A DNA stretch of 64,000 bases, from assembly GCA_040349255.1 (NCBI GenBank), contig JBEQUE010000120.1:1-64000 (forward strand), in the 5' to 3' direction. The position numbers were made by a program, and so were the translations under genes. The stretch's first letter is position 1. Each line of letters begins with the position of its first letter. The DNA is from DATMER01 sp040349255. Its GTDB lineage: Bacteria > Acidobacteriota > Thermoanaerobaculia > Multivoradales > UBA5704. The notes beneath the pieces are model-generated. The model did not search any database. It was not told where the DNA came from and saw only the letters and a list, made by a program, of their open reading frames with translations. This document shows positions 25,005 to 33,375 of the stretch, in pieces.

Positions 25005-25094
25005 GTCCCACCTCCCGCTCCCTTCCTCAGACAGGCGGCCGGCCAGCCCCGCCAGGACGCAGAACCCGGGACGAGCCTGGACGTATCAAGTCTC

Positions 25095-26081
25095 ATGACC
25101 CGCCGAGCTCACCTGCCGCTGTTCGCCTTCGCGCTTCTCGCCACCGGTATTTATGCCGCGGAGGTTTCGATCCTCCGCATGCGTCCGCTCTGGGGTCGCC
25201 CGGACCTGGTGGCGCTCGGGGTGATGCTGGACCTGATCGTCATGGTCCCGGTGGTGTACTGGTTCCTGGCGGTGCGCCGGGGCGGCTGGCCGCTGGCGAC
25301 GGTCATCCCGGTGGTGCTCCTCGGCATCCTGGGCTCCGCGCTGTTGCTTCCAAATCACCACGGGCTCCTCGGGAAGCTGCTGGAGACCCTCGCCATCCCT
25401 TACGAGATCGGGCTGGTCACGTGGATCTCGGTCCGCACCTGGCGGGCGGTCCGCCGTGGAGGAGGCGATGGCGACACCCTGGAGCGTTTGCGGTCGGTGG
25501 CGGGCGAGGTCCTGCCCGCGCGCCGGGTGGCCGAAGCGATCGCCTTCGAGATGGCGGTGCTCTACTACGCGCTGTTCTCCTGGCGCCGCCGAGCCCAGGA
25601 GTCTCCGGAGACTTTCACCTATCACCGGAAGAGCGGCTACGGCGCGATCGTCTTCGCCATCCTGATCCTGATGGCGGCGGAGGGGATCCCGACCCACATC
25701 CTGGTCGTGCGCTGGAGCCCCGTAGCCGCCTGGATCCTCACTTTCCTGACCGCCTACGGCACGGTCTGGTTCCTGGCCGACTGGCGGGCGGCGCGGCTGC
25801 GGCCGATGCTCCTGGACGCGGACGAGCTCCGACTGCGGGTGGGTCTGCGCTGGACGGCGACGATCCCGCGCGACTGGATCGCGGCGATCCACAAGAAGAG
25901 GCCTCCGGGCTCTGAGCCTTACCTGCGGGCCTCGCTGCCAGGTACGACGCCGCTCTGGATCGAGCTGACCGAGCCCGTCACGGCAAAGGGTCCGTATGGG
26001 ATCAACAAGCGGGCGCGCTGGATCTCTCTCAACGTGGACGACCCCGAGCGCTTCCGGCAGGCGCTGGCAGAAAGGACATAA
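25095..26081 (+). CDS. Polytopic membrane protein of unknown function
   Basis: The 328-residue protein has about seven hydrophobic segments between residues 8 and 235 and a soluble C-terminal domain with ELRLRVGLRWTATIPRDWIAAI and ARWISLNVDDPERF, which resembles a small PH-like beta domain of membrane-associated proteins. No family was recognised. ATG at 25095 was chosen because the membrane topology starts there; the ribosome binding site is weak. It converges on the MutS-like gene. Confidence 0.7.
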   Translation: MTRRAHLPLFAFALLATGIYAAEVSILRMRPLWGRPDLVALGVMLDLIVMVPVVYWFLAVRRGGWPLATVIPVVLLGILGSALLLPNHHGLLGKLLETLAIPYEIGLVTWISVRTWRAVRRGGGDGDTLERLRSVAGEVLPARRVAEAIAFEMAVLYYALFSWRRRAQESPETFTYHRKSGYGAIVFAILILMAAEGIPTHILVVRWSPVAAWILTFLTAYGTVWFLADWRAARLRPMLLDADELRLRVGLRWTATIPRDWIAAIHKKRPPGSEPYLRASLPGTTPLWIELTEPVTAKGPYGINKRARWISLNVDDPERFRQALAERT

Positions 26082-26131
26082 AGGACTGCAAGGACAAAAG
26101 GCCTTTGGTCCTTGATGTCCTTGCAGCCTTT
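26080..26131. terminator. Long hairpin between convergent genes
   Basis: AAAGGACTGCAAGGACA (26080-26096) pairs with TGTCCTTGCAGCCTTT (26116-26131), giving a 16-bp stem with one bulged A. It spans the entire gap between two convergent genes and overlaps the last base of each, so it probably terminates both. In both directions the stem ends in a short A/T run. Confidence 0.6.
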
Positions 26132-28026
26132 CAGGTCCCTTCTTCCGGCTTCAGCCCCACCAGCTCCATGAGCCGCAGGGCGTTGGTCGTGGTGGCCACG
26201 CCCGGCCGCATCACGTAGTCGAAGGTCATGGGCGGGTCGCCTCCGGGATGGAGGGTCTCGCGGAAGCTCACCGGGCGGACCGCCTCCGCCAGCTCCGGGA
26301 TCTCGGCGATCTGGAGGTCGTGGGTGGAGACGGCGCCGATCGCGCCCTGGCGGAGGAGGTGGAGGATCACCCTTCGCACGGCGATCTGCCTCTCCTGGCT
26401 GTTCGTGCCGCGGAGGACCTCGTCGAGGAGATAGAGCACGGTCCTGCCGGCTTCGCGGGCCTGGTCGGCCGCGTCCACCACCGAGCGGATGCGGTGCAGC
26501 TCGGCCAGGAAGAAGGAGACGCCATCCTCCAGCGAGTCCTCCACCAGGATGCTGGTGGCGAGGTTCACCGGCGGCATGGCCAGCTCCCGGGCGCAGACCG
26601 GGCCTCCGGCCTGGGCGAGCACGGCGTTGACCCCGATCGAGCGCAGGAGCGTGCTCTTGCCGGACATGTTCGAGCCGGTCACCAGGAGGAAGGTGCCCGG
26701 CGGACCCAGCTCCACGTCGTTCGTCACCCGCTTCGACTCCGAAAGCAGCGGATGGCCGAGACCCTTCGCGGCGAAGCTCTTCTCGGTCGCGGCCACTCTC
26801 GGGAACGCCCAGCCGGGGTTGTCGTGCCGCAGGGCGGCCAGAGCGCAGAGGGCCTCCATCTCGCCCAGCGCCGTCAGCCAGCGGCGGACGTGCGGCCCCG
26901 CCTCCTGCTGCCAGCGCTCCATCAGCCACAGAGTGTGGAAGTCCCACAGCACCAGCGTCTGGAGGAAGAAGTGGAGAATGCCCGAGTGCCGCGCGTCCAC
27001 CAGGCCGATGCGTCCCTGAAGGATCTCCATCCAGCGATGCGCCGTCCGGCCGCTGGGGGCAAGCTCGGCGGCGAGGCGCCGGAGCGGTTCCTCGCGGAAG
27101 GTCTGATTCGGGACCAGCTCCAAGGCTTCCGCGTAGAGCTGGAACTCCTTCTCTCTCGCTTCCAGCCGGTCGAAGCTCTTCGCGAGCTGGTCGCTCATCA
27201 GGTAGCTCAGGACGATGTTGACGACCAGGACCACCGCCAGCGGTCCGGATGGCACCAGCGCCGCTAACAGCGCTTCGGGTGGCGTGCCTCTCGGCGCCGT
27301 GGCCAGGAACTCCTGGACGTCGAGCAGGTGCAGGGTGGTCGCGACCGTGGTGGCGAGCACCAGGAAGCGCGCCAGCCAGACCAGCCAGGGCCGGGCGAGC
27401 AGCCAGGGCGGGCTCTCGGCCCACTTCAGGAAGGCCTCGACGTCCGGCGAGATCCGGGCCATCGAGAGCGTGCGGGCTTCGAGCTGCTGTCGGAAGTCGA
27501 TCTCCGGCGCCAGCTCGGCCACGGCCGCCTGCCGGCTCGCGATCTCCGGCGGCGGGGCGGCGCCGAGCAGCCAGCCGGCCAGCGTGTTCCGGCCCGGAGG
27601 CGTATGGGCCGTACCGAGCAGCTCGAAGAGCGAAGCATGGCCGAGCAGACTCAGGTCCCGCACCAGGGGGGTGTCGGACGGGACCGACACCGGCGGCGGG
27701 TCCGGCAGCTCGGTCCAGTCGCGGGCGATCCGGAGCAGGGCCTCCTCGTTGATCCGCGCCAGGTCCGCGGCGCGGCGCTGGCGCCGGATGGCCCGCTCAT
27801 GGCCCGGCAGCACCAGGAGGAAGGCGACCAGGGAGATCCCGGCGCCGATCCAGGCCGCTGGCGGCGGGTCCGCGGCCTGGGCCAGAGCCCAGGCCAGGCA
27901 GCCGGCGAAGACCAGGAACAGCGCGCCGCGGACGAGCGAGAATCGGAGCGAGATCCCGGCGAGGTGCCGCTCCTCCCGGCGGAAGTCGTCGCGGCGCCTC
28001 TGGTAGATCCCCTCGATCGCGCTCAT
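26131..28026 (-). CDS. MutS-family ATPase with transmembrane segments
   Basis: The C-terminal third is a MutS domain V ATPase: Walker A TGSNMSGKST (near residues 449-458), the VNLATSILVEDSLEDGVSFF segment, Walker B LYLLDEVLRGTNSQER, and a STHDLQIAE switch. The N-terminal part lacks the DNA mismatch-recognition domain and instead carries two pairs of hydrophobic helices (about 31-75 and 215-278). The family of membrane-linked MutS homologues is widespread but its function is poorly known; a mismatch-repair role is unlikely. 631 residues. Confidence 0.85.
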   Translation of the reverse strand: MSAIEGIYQRRRDDFRREERHLAGISLRFSLVRGALFLVFAGCLAWALAQAADPPPAAWIGAGISLVAFLLVLPGHERAIRRQRRAADLARINEEALLRIARDWTELPDPPPVSVPSDTPLVRDLSLLGHASLFELLGTAHTPPGRNTLAGWLLGAAPPPEIASRQAAVAELAPEIDFRQQLEARTLSMARISPDVEAFLKWAESPPWLLARPWLVWLARFLVLATTVATTLHLLDVQEFLATAPRGTPPEALLAALVPSGPLAVVLVVNIVLSYLMSDQLAKSFDRLEAREKEFQLYAEALELVPNQTFREEPLRRLAAELAPSGRTAHRWMEILQGRIGLVDARHSGILHFFLQTLVLWDFHTLWLMERWQQEAGPHVRRWLTALGEMEALCALAALRHDNPGWAFPRVAATEKSFAAKGLGHPLLSESKRVTNDVELGPPGTFLLVTGSNMSGKSTLLRSIGVNAVLAQAGGPVCARELAMPPVNLATSILVEDSLEDGVSFFLAELHRIRSVVDAADQAREAGRTVLYLLDEVLRGTNSQERQIAVRRVILHLLRQGAIGAVSTHDLQIAEIPELAEAVRPVSFRETLHPGGDPPMTFDYVMRPGVATTTNALRLMELVGLKPEEGT

Positions 28027-28056
28027 CCGGGCGCGATCATACCCGCTCGGCCGATC

Positions 28057-29532
28057 TCAAGGTGTGGAGCTGTCCCGATAGACGTGCCGCACGGCGCGGG
28101 TGCCTTCGGCCAGGAGATGGCAGTCGCTCTCGTCGGGCCACCGGGGCTCGGATGACAGGAGGCGGGAGGAGGAGACCAGAAAGATGGTGTAGGAGTCGCC
28201 CGGGTCGCCCTGGAGCTGGACTTGATCGCTCCATCCACCCTCGCTATCGAAGCTCAACGGAGCCGAGCCTTGGAGCCAGCATTTCTCGTCCGGATCCTTG
28301 ACCATAAGATAGTAGTGCTTTCCGGAATCATGCTGGCCGTGACCTTTCACCTCGATGAGAGCCGGAACCCGGCTCCCTTCGGCAGGAATATCGATCGAGA
28401 ACTCTGAAGAGGTCCGCAGCAGCCAGAGGGATAAGGCCAGAGCCGGTACCGCGAGCACGACCGCCCACTTGGAAACCTTCAGGAGATCCCGGGGAACAGT
28501 GAGCTCTTCCTGGGCTTGAAGAAAAAGGATGGGAAGCCCCCAGTCGTCGGTGGGCGCTGCCATCTTGGCCTTGAGCCTGCCTGCTTGAACCGCAACTTCC
28601 AGAGGCTTTCCCCCCAGAAGCGAGTCGTAAAAGGCGTCGCTGAAAGCGGCGGCGGCCTCATCCTCAATTGCCGATCGCATCGCGATCACGGCGGGGAACC
28701 CGCGCAACACCAGCGCGCCCGCGACGCCGGTGAACGGGTTGGGGGTTCCGAAAGTCGCCGTGTTGCAGGAGTTCAGGAAAATCAGCCTTATATCTTCAAA
28801 CTCGCCGATCAGATCCTTGAGATCGTCCGCCGTGACTTCGCGCTCGGATCCCTTGGAATTCTGGAAGATCAGACATCCTTGGCCGTTAACGATCCGACTA
28901 TGTCCCATGAAGTGTAGGACCTGGAACGGATTACGCTTTCTTTCTCCTTCCTGCAGCCGCTTGTGAAGGTCTTCCGGAGTACAGGGCGGTTCTAAGAGGT
29001 CCAGGCAGACGTTCGGGCGCTTGGCGCACGCCTTCTGCAGTTTGCCGCGTTCCTGCTCCACGCCGGGAAGCGGGTCGGCCCCAGGATTGGAGGCGATGCC
29101 CAAGATGGACAGGGGCTCGGTAAACCTGGCGGCTCTGGGCGGACGGGGTACGCCCAGGGTGCGGACGATCGGCGTGCGCGGATCCAGCGTCAGGAACTGT
29201 CGACGAACCGTATCGAAAAGTACCTCCCAGGGATAGCCGGCCAGAACGGCAAGGTCGCTGTCGGTTGGATTGATCCTGATCTGGATTCGCAAGCCCATCC
29301 GTGGCGCCTCGACCATTCCGAGGCTCTTGAAGTAGAGATCCCGGACCCGGCCGTGAAAGGCGGCGTCGAAGAGCGCTCCTCCAACCATCTCGGTATCTGC
29401 AGGGAGGTCTCCAGAGAAGAAGGGATCAACGAAGAAGTCGTTGTCAGCACCCGCCGGTGATCGGACGCTGACCGGATAGGCCGGAACCTGGCCCGGTGGG
29501 CCGAAATCGAGGATGAAGTTCTTGTATTCCAT
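28057..29532 (-). CDS. CHAT-domain (caspase-like) protease with membrane anchor and Ig-like ectodomain
   Basis: CHAT proteins are caspase-fold cysteine peptidases. The catalytic His211 lies in VLHFMGHSR and Cys256 in LIFLNSCNTAT, and the fold ends with AVIAMRSAIEDEAAAAFSDAFY. A transmembrane helix at about 356-373 separates the cytoplasmic protease from a ~115-residue domain (FSIDIPAEGSRV...YYLMVKDPDEKCWLQ...YTIFLVSS). That domain resembles the whole mature part of the divergent neighbour at 29636. This layout suggests an envelope signal controlling an internal protease. Base composition is lower in GC than its neighbours, which hints at transfer. No obvious substrate or gasdermin gene is adjacent. 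Confidence 0.85.
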   Translation of the reverse strand: MEYKNFILDFGPPGQVPAYPVSVRSPAGADNDFFVDPFFSGDLPADTEMVGGALFDAAFHGRVRDLYFKSLGMVEAPRMGLRIQIRINPTDSDLAVLAGYPWEVLFDTVRRQFLTLDPRTPIVRTLGVPRPPRAARFTEPLSILGIASNPGADPLPGVEQERGKLQKACAKRPNVCLDLLEPPCTPEDLHKRLQEGERKRNPFQVLHFMGHSRIVNGQGCLIFQNSKGSEREVTADDLKDLIGEFEDIRLIFLNSCNTATFGTPNPFTGVAGALVLRGFPAVIAMRSAIEDEAAAAFSDAFYDSLLGGKPLEVAVQAGRLKAKMAAPTDDWGLPILFLQAQEELTVPRDLLKVSKWAVVLAVPALALSLWLLRTSSEFSIDIPAEGSRVPALIEVKGHGQHDSGKHYYLMVKDPDEKCWLQGSAPLSFDSEGGWSDQVQLQGDPGDSYTIFLVSSSRLLSSEPRWPDESDCHLLAEGTRAVRHVYRDSSTP

Positions 29533-29635
29533 AGGCCGGATCTGGCCTCAGAGCCTTAGACACGATCAGGAGCGGATCGGGGGATAACCCAATACCCCTT
29601 CAAACGTGTCTCAAGGAAGAGAAAGGAGGCCCGCC

Positions 29636-30052
29636 ATGATCACGCCGGCTGTTCTGCGTTTCATCGGCATCGCGGCCGCCGGAGCCATCCTGGCCGCGGC
29701 GGCCGCGACGAATCCCTTCCAGATCGAGATCGAATCTCCAAGGAAGGGGGAGACGGTGGAGGTCGAGACGATCGTGTCGGGCCGGATCTCCGACCCGACG
29801 CAGCAGGTCTACGTCCTGGTCCGCTCGCTCAGGGACAAGGAGTGGTGGGTGCAGCGCGTGCCCCCTCCGGTCAACCAGGACGGCTCCTGGGAGACGCTGG
29901 CTTACTTCGGGACCGCGACGAAGGGAGCGGGCGAGTCGTTTCAGGTCATTGCGATCACTTCGCCGCGCCGCCTGAAGGAGCGCCAGCGGTTCCGGGACCT
30001 GCCCGAGGCGACCCTGCGCTCGGATTCCGTGACGGTGCGGAGGGCTTCCTGA
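29636..30052 (+). CDS. Exported single-domain protein related to the CHAT protease ectodomain
   Basis: AAGGAGG before the ATG fixes the start. The 138-residue protein has a signal peptide or anchor (LRFIGIAAAGAILAAAAATN) and one beta-rich domain: FQIEIESPRKGETVEVETIVSGRI, VYVLVRS..DKEWWVQ...VNQDGSWE and FQVIAITSPRRL. The same layout (strand, P.G..V, Y.L.V...D..CW.Q, G.W, Y.I..VSS.RLL) occurs in the C-terminal domain of the divergently transcribed CHAT protease. A shared ligand or a pairing between the two is inferred. Confidence 0.7.
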   Translation: MITPAVLRFIGIAAAGAILAAAAATNPFQIEIESPRKGETVEVETIVSGRISDPTQQVYVLVRSLRDKEWWVQRVPPPVNQDGSWETLAYFGTATKGAGESFQVIAITSPRRLKERQRFRDLPEATLRSDSVTVRRAS

Positions 30053-30057
30053 GCGCC

Positions 30058-30081
30058 GGGCACCCTCGACCGAGGGTGCCC
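30058..30081. terminator. Bidirectional hairpin between convergent genes
   Basis: GGGCACCCT and AGGGTGCCC form a 9-bp stem (extendable to 11 bp) between the gene ending at 30052 and the end of glmS. No T-run is present. Confidence 0.5.
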
Positions 30082-30094
30082 GCGCACGGCCGGT

Positions 30095-31936
30095 TTACTC
30101 CACGGTGACGCTCTTCGCCAGGTTCCGCGGCTGGTCCACGTCGGCCCCGCGGCGGACGCCGGTGAAGTAGGCGAGGAGCTGCAGAGGGATGACGTTGACG
30201 ATCGGCTGGAGCAGCGGCGACACCGACGGCACCTCGATCACCTCGTCGCAGACGCCGCCCAGCTCCTCCGGGTCGCGGTCGGTCAGCGCGATGACCACGC
30301 CGTCCCGCGCCTTGACCTCCTGGAGGTTGCTCTTCACCTTCTCGAACACCGCGTCGCTGCCGGTCGCGATCGCCACCACCGGCATCTCCCGGTCGATGAG
30401 CGCGATCGGGCCGTGCTTCATCTCGCCCGCCGGGTAGCCCTCGGCGTGGATGTAGGAGATCTCCTTGAGCTTCAGCGCGCCCTCGAGAGCGATCGGGTAG
30501 TTGATGCCGCGGCCCAGGTAGAGGAAGTTCTCCGCCCGGAAGTAGCGCCGGGCCATCTCCTCCATGTGCGCCTCCTGGCTCAGGAGGACGTCGTTGACCG
30601 CCTGCGGCAGCCGCGCGAGGTCGTCCAGGTACTGGCGCTCGACCTGCCCGGTACGGAGCTGCCGGAAGTAGAGCGCGAGGAGGTAGAGGGCCACGAGCTG
30701 CGTGGTGAACGCCTTGGTCGAGGCCACCCCGATCTCCGGGCCGGCGTGGGTGTAGATCACCCCCTCGCTGATCCGCGTGGCCTGGCTGCCGAGCACGTTG
30801 CAGACCGTGAAGAGATGGGCGCCGCCGTCGCGCGCCGCCTCCATGGCCGAGAGCGTGTCCGCCGTCTCTCCCGACTGCGAGATTCCCACCGCCAGCACCC
30901 GCTTGTCCACGATCGGCTTGCGGTAGCGGTACTCCGAGCCGTAGTCCACTTCGACCGGCACGCGGGCCAGCTCCTCGATCAGGAACTTCCCGACCAGCCC
31001 CGAATGCCAGGAGGTGCCGCAGGCCAGCATGTGGATGCGCTCCACCCGCCGTAGCTCGTCCTCGGAGAGCTTCACCGTGTCGAACAGGATCTGCGCCGCC
31101 TCGAAGTCCACGCGCCCGGCGAAGGTGTCCTGCACGGCCTGGGTCTGCTCGTGGATCTCCTTGAGCATGAAGTGCTTGTAGCCGCCCTTCTCGGCCTGGA
31201 TGGGGTCCCAGGTGAGGCGCTGGACCGGCCGCGTCACCCTGGCGCCGTGGCGATCCCAGATCTCGACTCCGTCCGGCGCGAGCCGCGCCAGGTCGCCGTT
31301 CTCCAGGAAGATCACATCCTTGGTGTGGACCAGGAGCGCCGACGGGTCGGAGGCCAGGAACTGCTCGCCCTCGCACAGGCCGATGACCAGCGGCGGACCC
31401 TGGCGCGCGGCCACGATCTCCTGGTCCTCGGACAGGGTGGTCACGGCGGCGAAGGCATACATCCCCTCCAGCTCGCGGCAGGCGCGGGCCACCGCGTGGC
31501 GGAGGTCGTGCCCCCCATCGTCGTCGAGATACGAGGAGATCAGGTTCGCCACCACCTCGGTGTCGGTGTCGGAGGTGAAGGTCCAGCCCTCGGCAATCAG
31601 CCGCTTCTTGAGCGGCAGGAAGTTCTCGATGATCCCGTTGTGGATGAGCGCGATGCGCCGCTTCGAGTCCACCATGGGATGGGCGTTGCGCTCGCTGGGC
31701 GGACCGTGCGTGGCCCAGCGGGTATGGCCGAGGCCGTAGCGGCCGGCAAGCGGCTGTTTCTCGAGCTTCTCCTTGAGGCGGTCGAGCTTGCCCTCGGCCT
31801 TCGAGGTCTGCAGCTCGCCGTCCCGGATCACCACGACTCCGGCCGAGTCGTAGCCCCGGTACTCCAACCGCCGAAGCCCGTCCATCAGCAGGGGCACGAC
31901 CTCACGGCTGCCCACGTAGCCCACGATTCCGCACAT
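30095..31936 (-). CDS. glmS: Glutamine--fructose-6-phosphate aminotransferase (isomerizing)
   Basis: GlmS makes glucosamine-6-phosphate from fructose-6-phosphate and glutamine, the entry to UDP-GlcNAc. The 613-residue protein has the class-II glutamine amidotransferase domain beginning at Cys2 (MCGIVGYVG, LEYRGYDSAG, GHTRWATHG) and two SIS sugar-isomerase domains (LACGTSWHSG, ISQSGETADTL, GRGINYPIALEGALKLKEIS), ending in the conserved DQPRNLAKSVTVE. It lies 6 nt downstream of glmU in the same orientation. Confidence 0.97.
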   Translation of the reverse strand: MCGIVGYVGSREVVPLLMDGLRRLEYRGYDSAGVVVIRDGELQTSKAEGKLDRLKEKLEKQPLAGRYGLGHTRWATHGPPSERNAHPMVDSKRRIALIHNGIIENFLPLKKRLIAEGWTFTSDTDTEVVANLISSYLDDDGGHDLRHAVARACRELEGMYAFAAVTTLSEDQEIVAARQGPPLVIGLCEGEQFLASDPSALLVHTKDVIFLENGDLARLAPDGVEIWDRHGARVTRPVQRLTWDPIQAEKGGYKHFMLKEIHEQTQAVQDTFAGRVDFEAAQILFDTVKLSEDELRRVERIHMLACGTSWHSGLVGKFLIEELARVPVEVDYGSEYRYRKPIVDKRVLAVGISQSGETADTLSAMEAARDGGAHLFTVCNVLGSQATRISEGVIYTHAGPEIGVASTKAFTTQLVALYLLALYFRQLRTGQVERQYLDDLARLPQAVNDVLLSQEAHMEEMARRYFRAENFLYLGRGINYPIALEGALKLKEISYIHAEGYPAGEMKHGPIALIDREMPVVAIATGSDAVFEKVKSNLQEVKARDGVVIALTDRDPEELGGVCDEVIEVPSVSPLLQPIVNVIPLQLLAYFTGVRRGADVDQPRNLAKSVTVE

Positions 31937-31942
31937 GGTTGT

Positions 31943-33352
31943 CTAGCCTTCCTCTCCTCGGTCCGATTTGCGCCGGGCGCGGAGCCCTCCCGCCCGGCCT
32001 TCCAGGTTCTTCTGCCGCGCCCGGCCCACGGCCAGGGCGCCTGCCGGTACGTCCTTCGTAATCACAGAACCGGCCGCGGTGCTCGCGCCTTCCCCGATGT
32101 TGACGGGCGCGACCAGCATCGTGTCGCTGCCGATGAACGCCCCCGCCCCGACCTCGGTCGCGTGCTTGCGCCGGCCGTCGTAGTTGCAGGTCACCACCCC
32201 GGCACCCAGGTTCGCCTTGGCGCCGATCCGCGCGTCGCCGACGTAGGCCAGGTGGTTGACCTTGCTCCCCGGCCCCAGCTCCGAGGCCTTGACCTCGACG
32301 AAGCTCCCCACCCGCGCCGTCTCCCGCAGGCGGGACTTCGGGCGCAGATGGGCGAACGGGCCGACCCGGCAGCCGTCGCCGACCTCGGCCCCGTCGAGAA
32401 CGCTGTAGGGCTCGACCGTCACCCCTTCGCCCAGGGTCGAGTCGTTGATCCACGCCCCGGGCCGCAGGGTGCAGCCGGGGCCGACCACCGTGTTGCCGAG
32501 GAGCGAGACCTCGGGATGGATGACCGTGTCCACTCCGACCCTGACCCCCGGCTCGACCGTGGTCCGGGGCGGCTCCAGGATGGTCACGCCCTCGTCCATC
32601 AACCGGGCGAGATGGCGGTCGATCAGCACCCGGTGGACGCGCGCCAGCTCGGCCCGGGTGTTGACCCCGAGCGCCTCGGACGGGTCCGGCAGCGGCACGA
32701 GCTGCACCAGGTGGCCGTCCTTCGCGGCCTTCGTGACCGCGTCGGTCAGGTAGATCTCGCCCTGGGCATTCTTGGCGTCGACCGTCCGCAGGTTGTCGAA
32801 GATCGCCGGCGCCGGCAGGGCGTAGAGGCCGGCGTTCACCTTCCTGACGGACAGCTCTTCAGGCGTGGCATCGGCGGCTTCGACGATCTTCCGCAACCCG
32901 CCATAGGGCCCGGCCAGCACGCGGCCGAGCGAGCCCGGCTGGTCGAGATCGGCCACGGCCATCGCCCCCCAGCCCGCGGCGGCGTCGATGGCGAGCTGGT
33001 CCAGCGTGGCCGGGGAGACCAGAGGCACGTCGCCGGAGAGGACCAGGAGGGTCGCGTCCCCCGGCACGTGCGGCTCGGCCTGGGCGAGCGCGTGGCCGGT
33101 GCCCTTCTGCTCCTTCTGAAGGACCCATTCGACGTCCGGATCGCCGACGGCCGCCTTCACCGATTCGGCGCCATGGCCGACGATGACCAGGATCTTCTCG
33201 CAGCCGGCGGCGCGGGCCGCGTCCACGACCCAGGCCAGGAGCGGCCGGCCGGCGGCGCAGTGCAGGACCTTCGGGAGCGAGGACCGCATGCGCGTCCCCT
33301 TGCCGGCGGCGAGAACGACCGCGACGCGGCGCGGAGAACGGGTGGTGGGCAT
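31943..33352 (-). CDS. glmU: Bifunctional N-acetylglucosamine-1-phosphate uridyltransferase/glucosamine-1-phosphate acetyltransferase
   Basis: GlmU performs the last two steps to UDP-GlcNAc. The 469-residue protein has the N-terminal uridyltransferase motif VVLAAGKGTRMRS (residues 12-24), QKGTGHA and GDVPL, and a C-terminal left-handed beta-helix acetyltransferase with hexapeptide repeats, KVNHLAYVGDARIG and CNYDG.RKHAT with the catalytic His. The last ~20 residues are basic. It forms a pair with glmS; the gap to yvcK upstream is only 23 nt, so all may be one operon. Confidence 0.96.
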   Translation of the reverse strand: MPTTRSPRRVAVVLAAGKGTRMRSSLPKVLHCAAGRPLLAWVVDAARAAGCEKILVIVGHGAESVKAAVGDPDVEWVLQKEQKGTGHALAQAEPHVPGDATLLVLSGDVPLVSPATLDQLAIDAAAGWGAMAVADLDQPGSLGRVLAGPYGGLRKIVEAADATPEELSVRKVNAGLYALPAPAIFDNLRTVDAKNAQGEIYLTDAVTKAAKDGHLVQLVPLPDPSEALGVNTRAELARVHRVLIDRHLARLMDEGVTILEPPRTTVEPGVRVGVDTVIHPEVSLLGNTVVGPGCTLRPGAWINDSTLGEGVTVEPYSVLDGAEVGDGCRVGPFAHLRPKSRLRETARVGSFVEVKASELGPGSKVNHLAYVGDARIGAKANLGAGVVTCNYDGRRKHATEVGAGAFIGSDTMLVAPVNIGEGASTAAGSVITKDVPAGALAVGRARQKNLEGRAGGLRARRKSDRGEEG

Positions 33353-33375
33353 GGAATCTCCTGGTTGCCTGTTAC

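Noticed and set aside
28057..30052. Gasdermin-type defence locus around the CHAT protease
   Set aside because: The neighbour is a small exported beta-domain protein, not a gasdermin-like pore former, and no other defence gene is adjacent.
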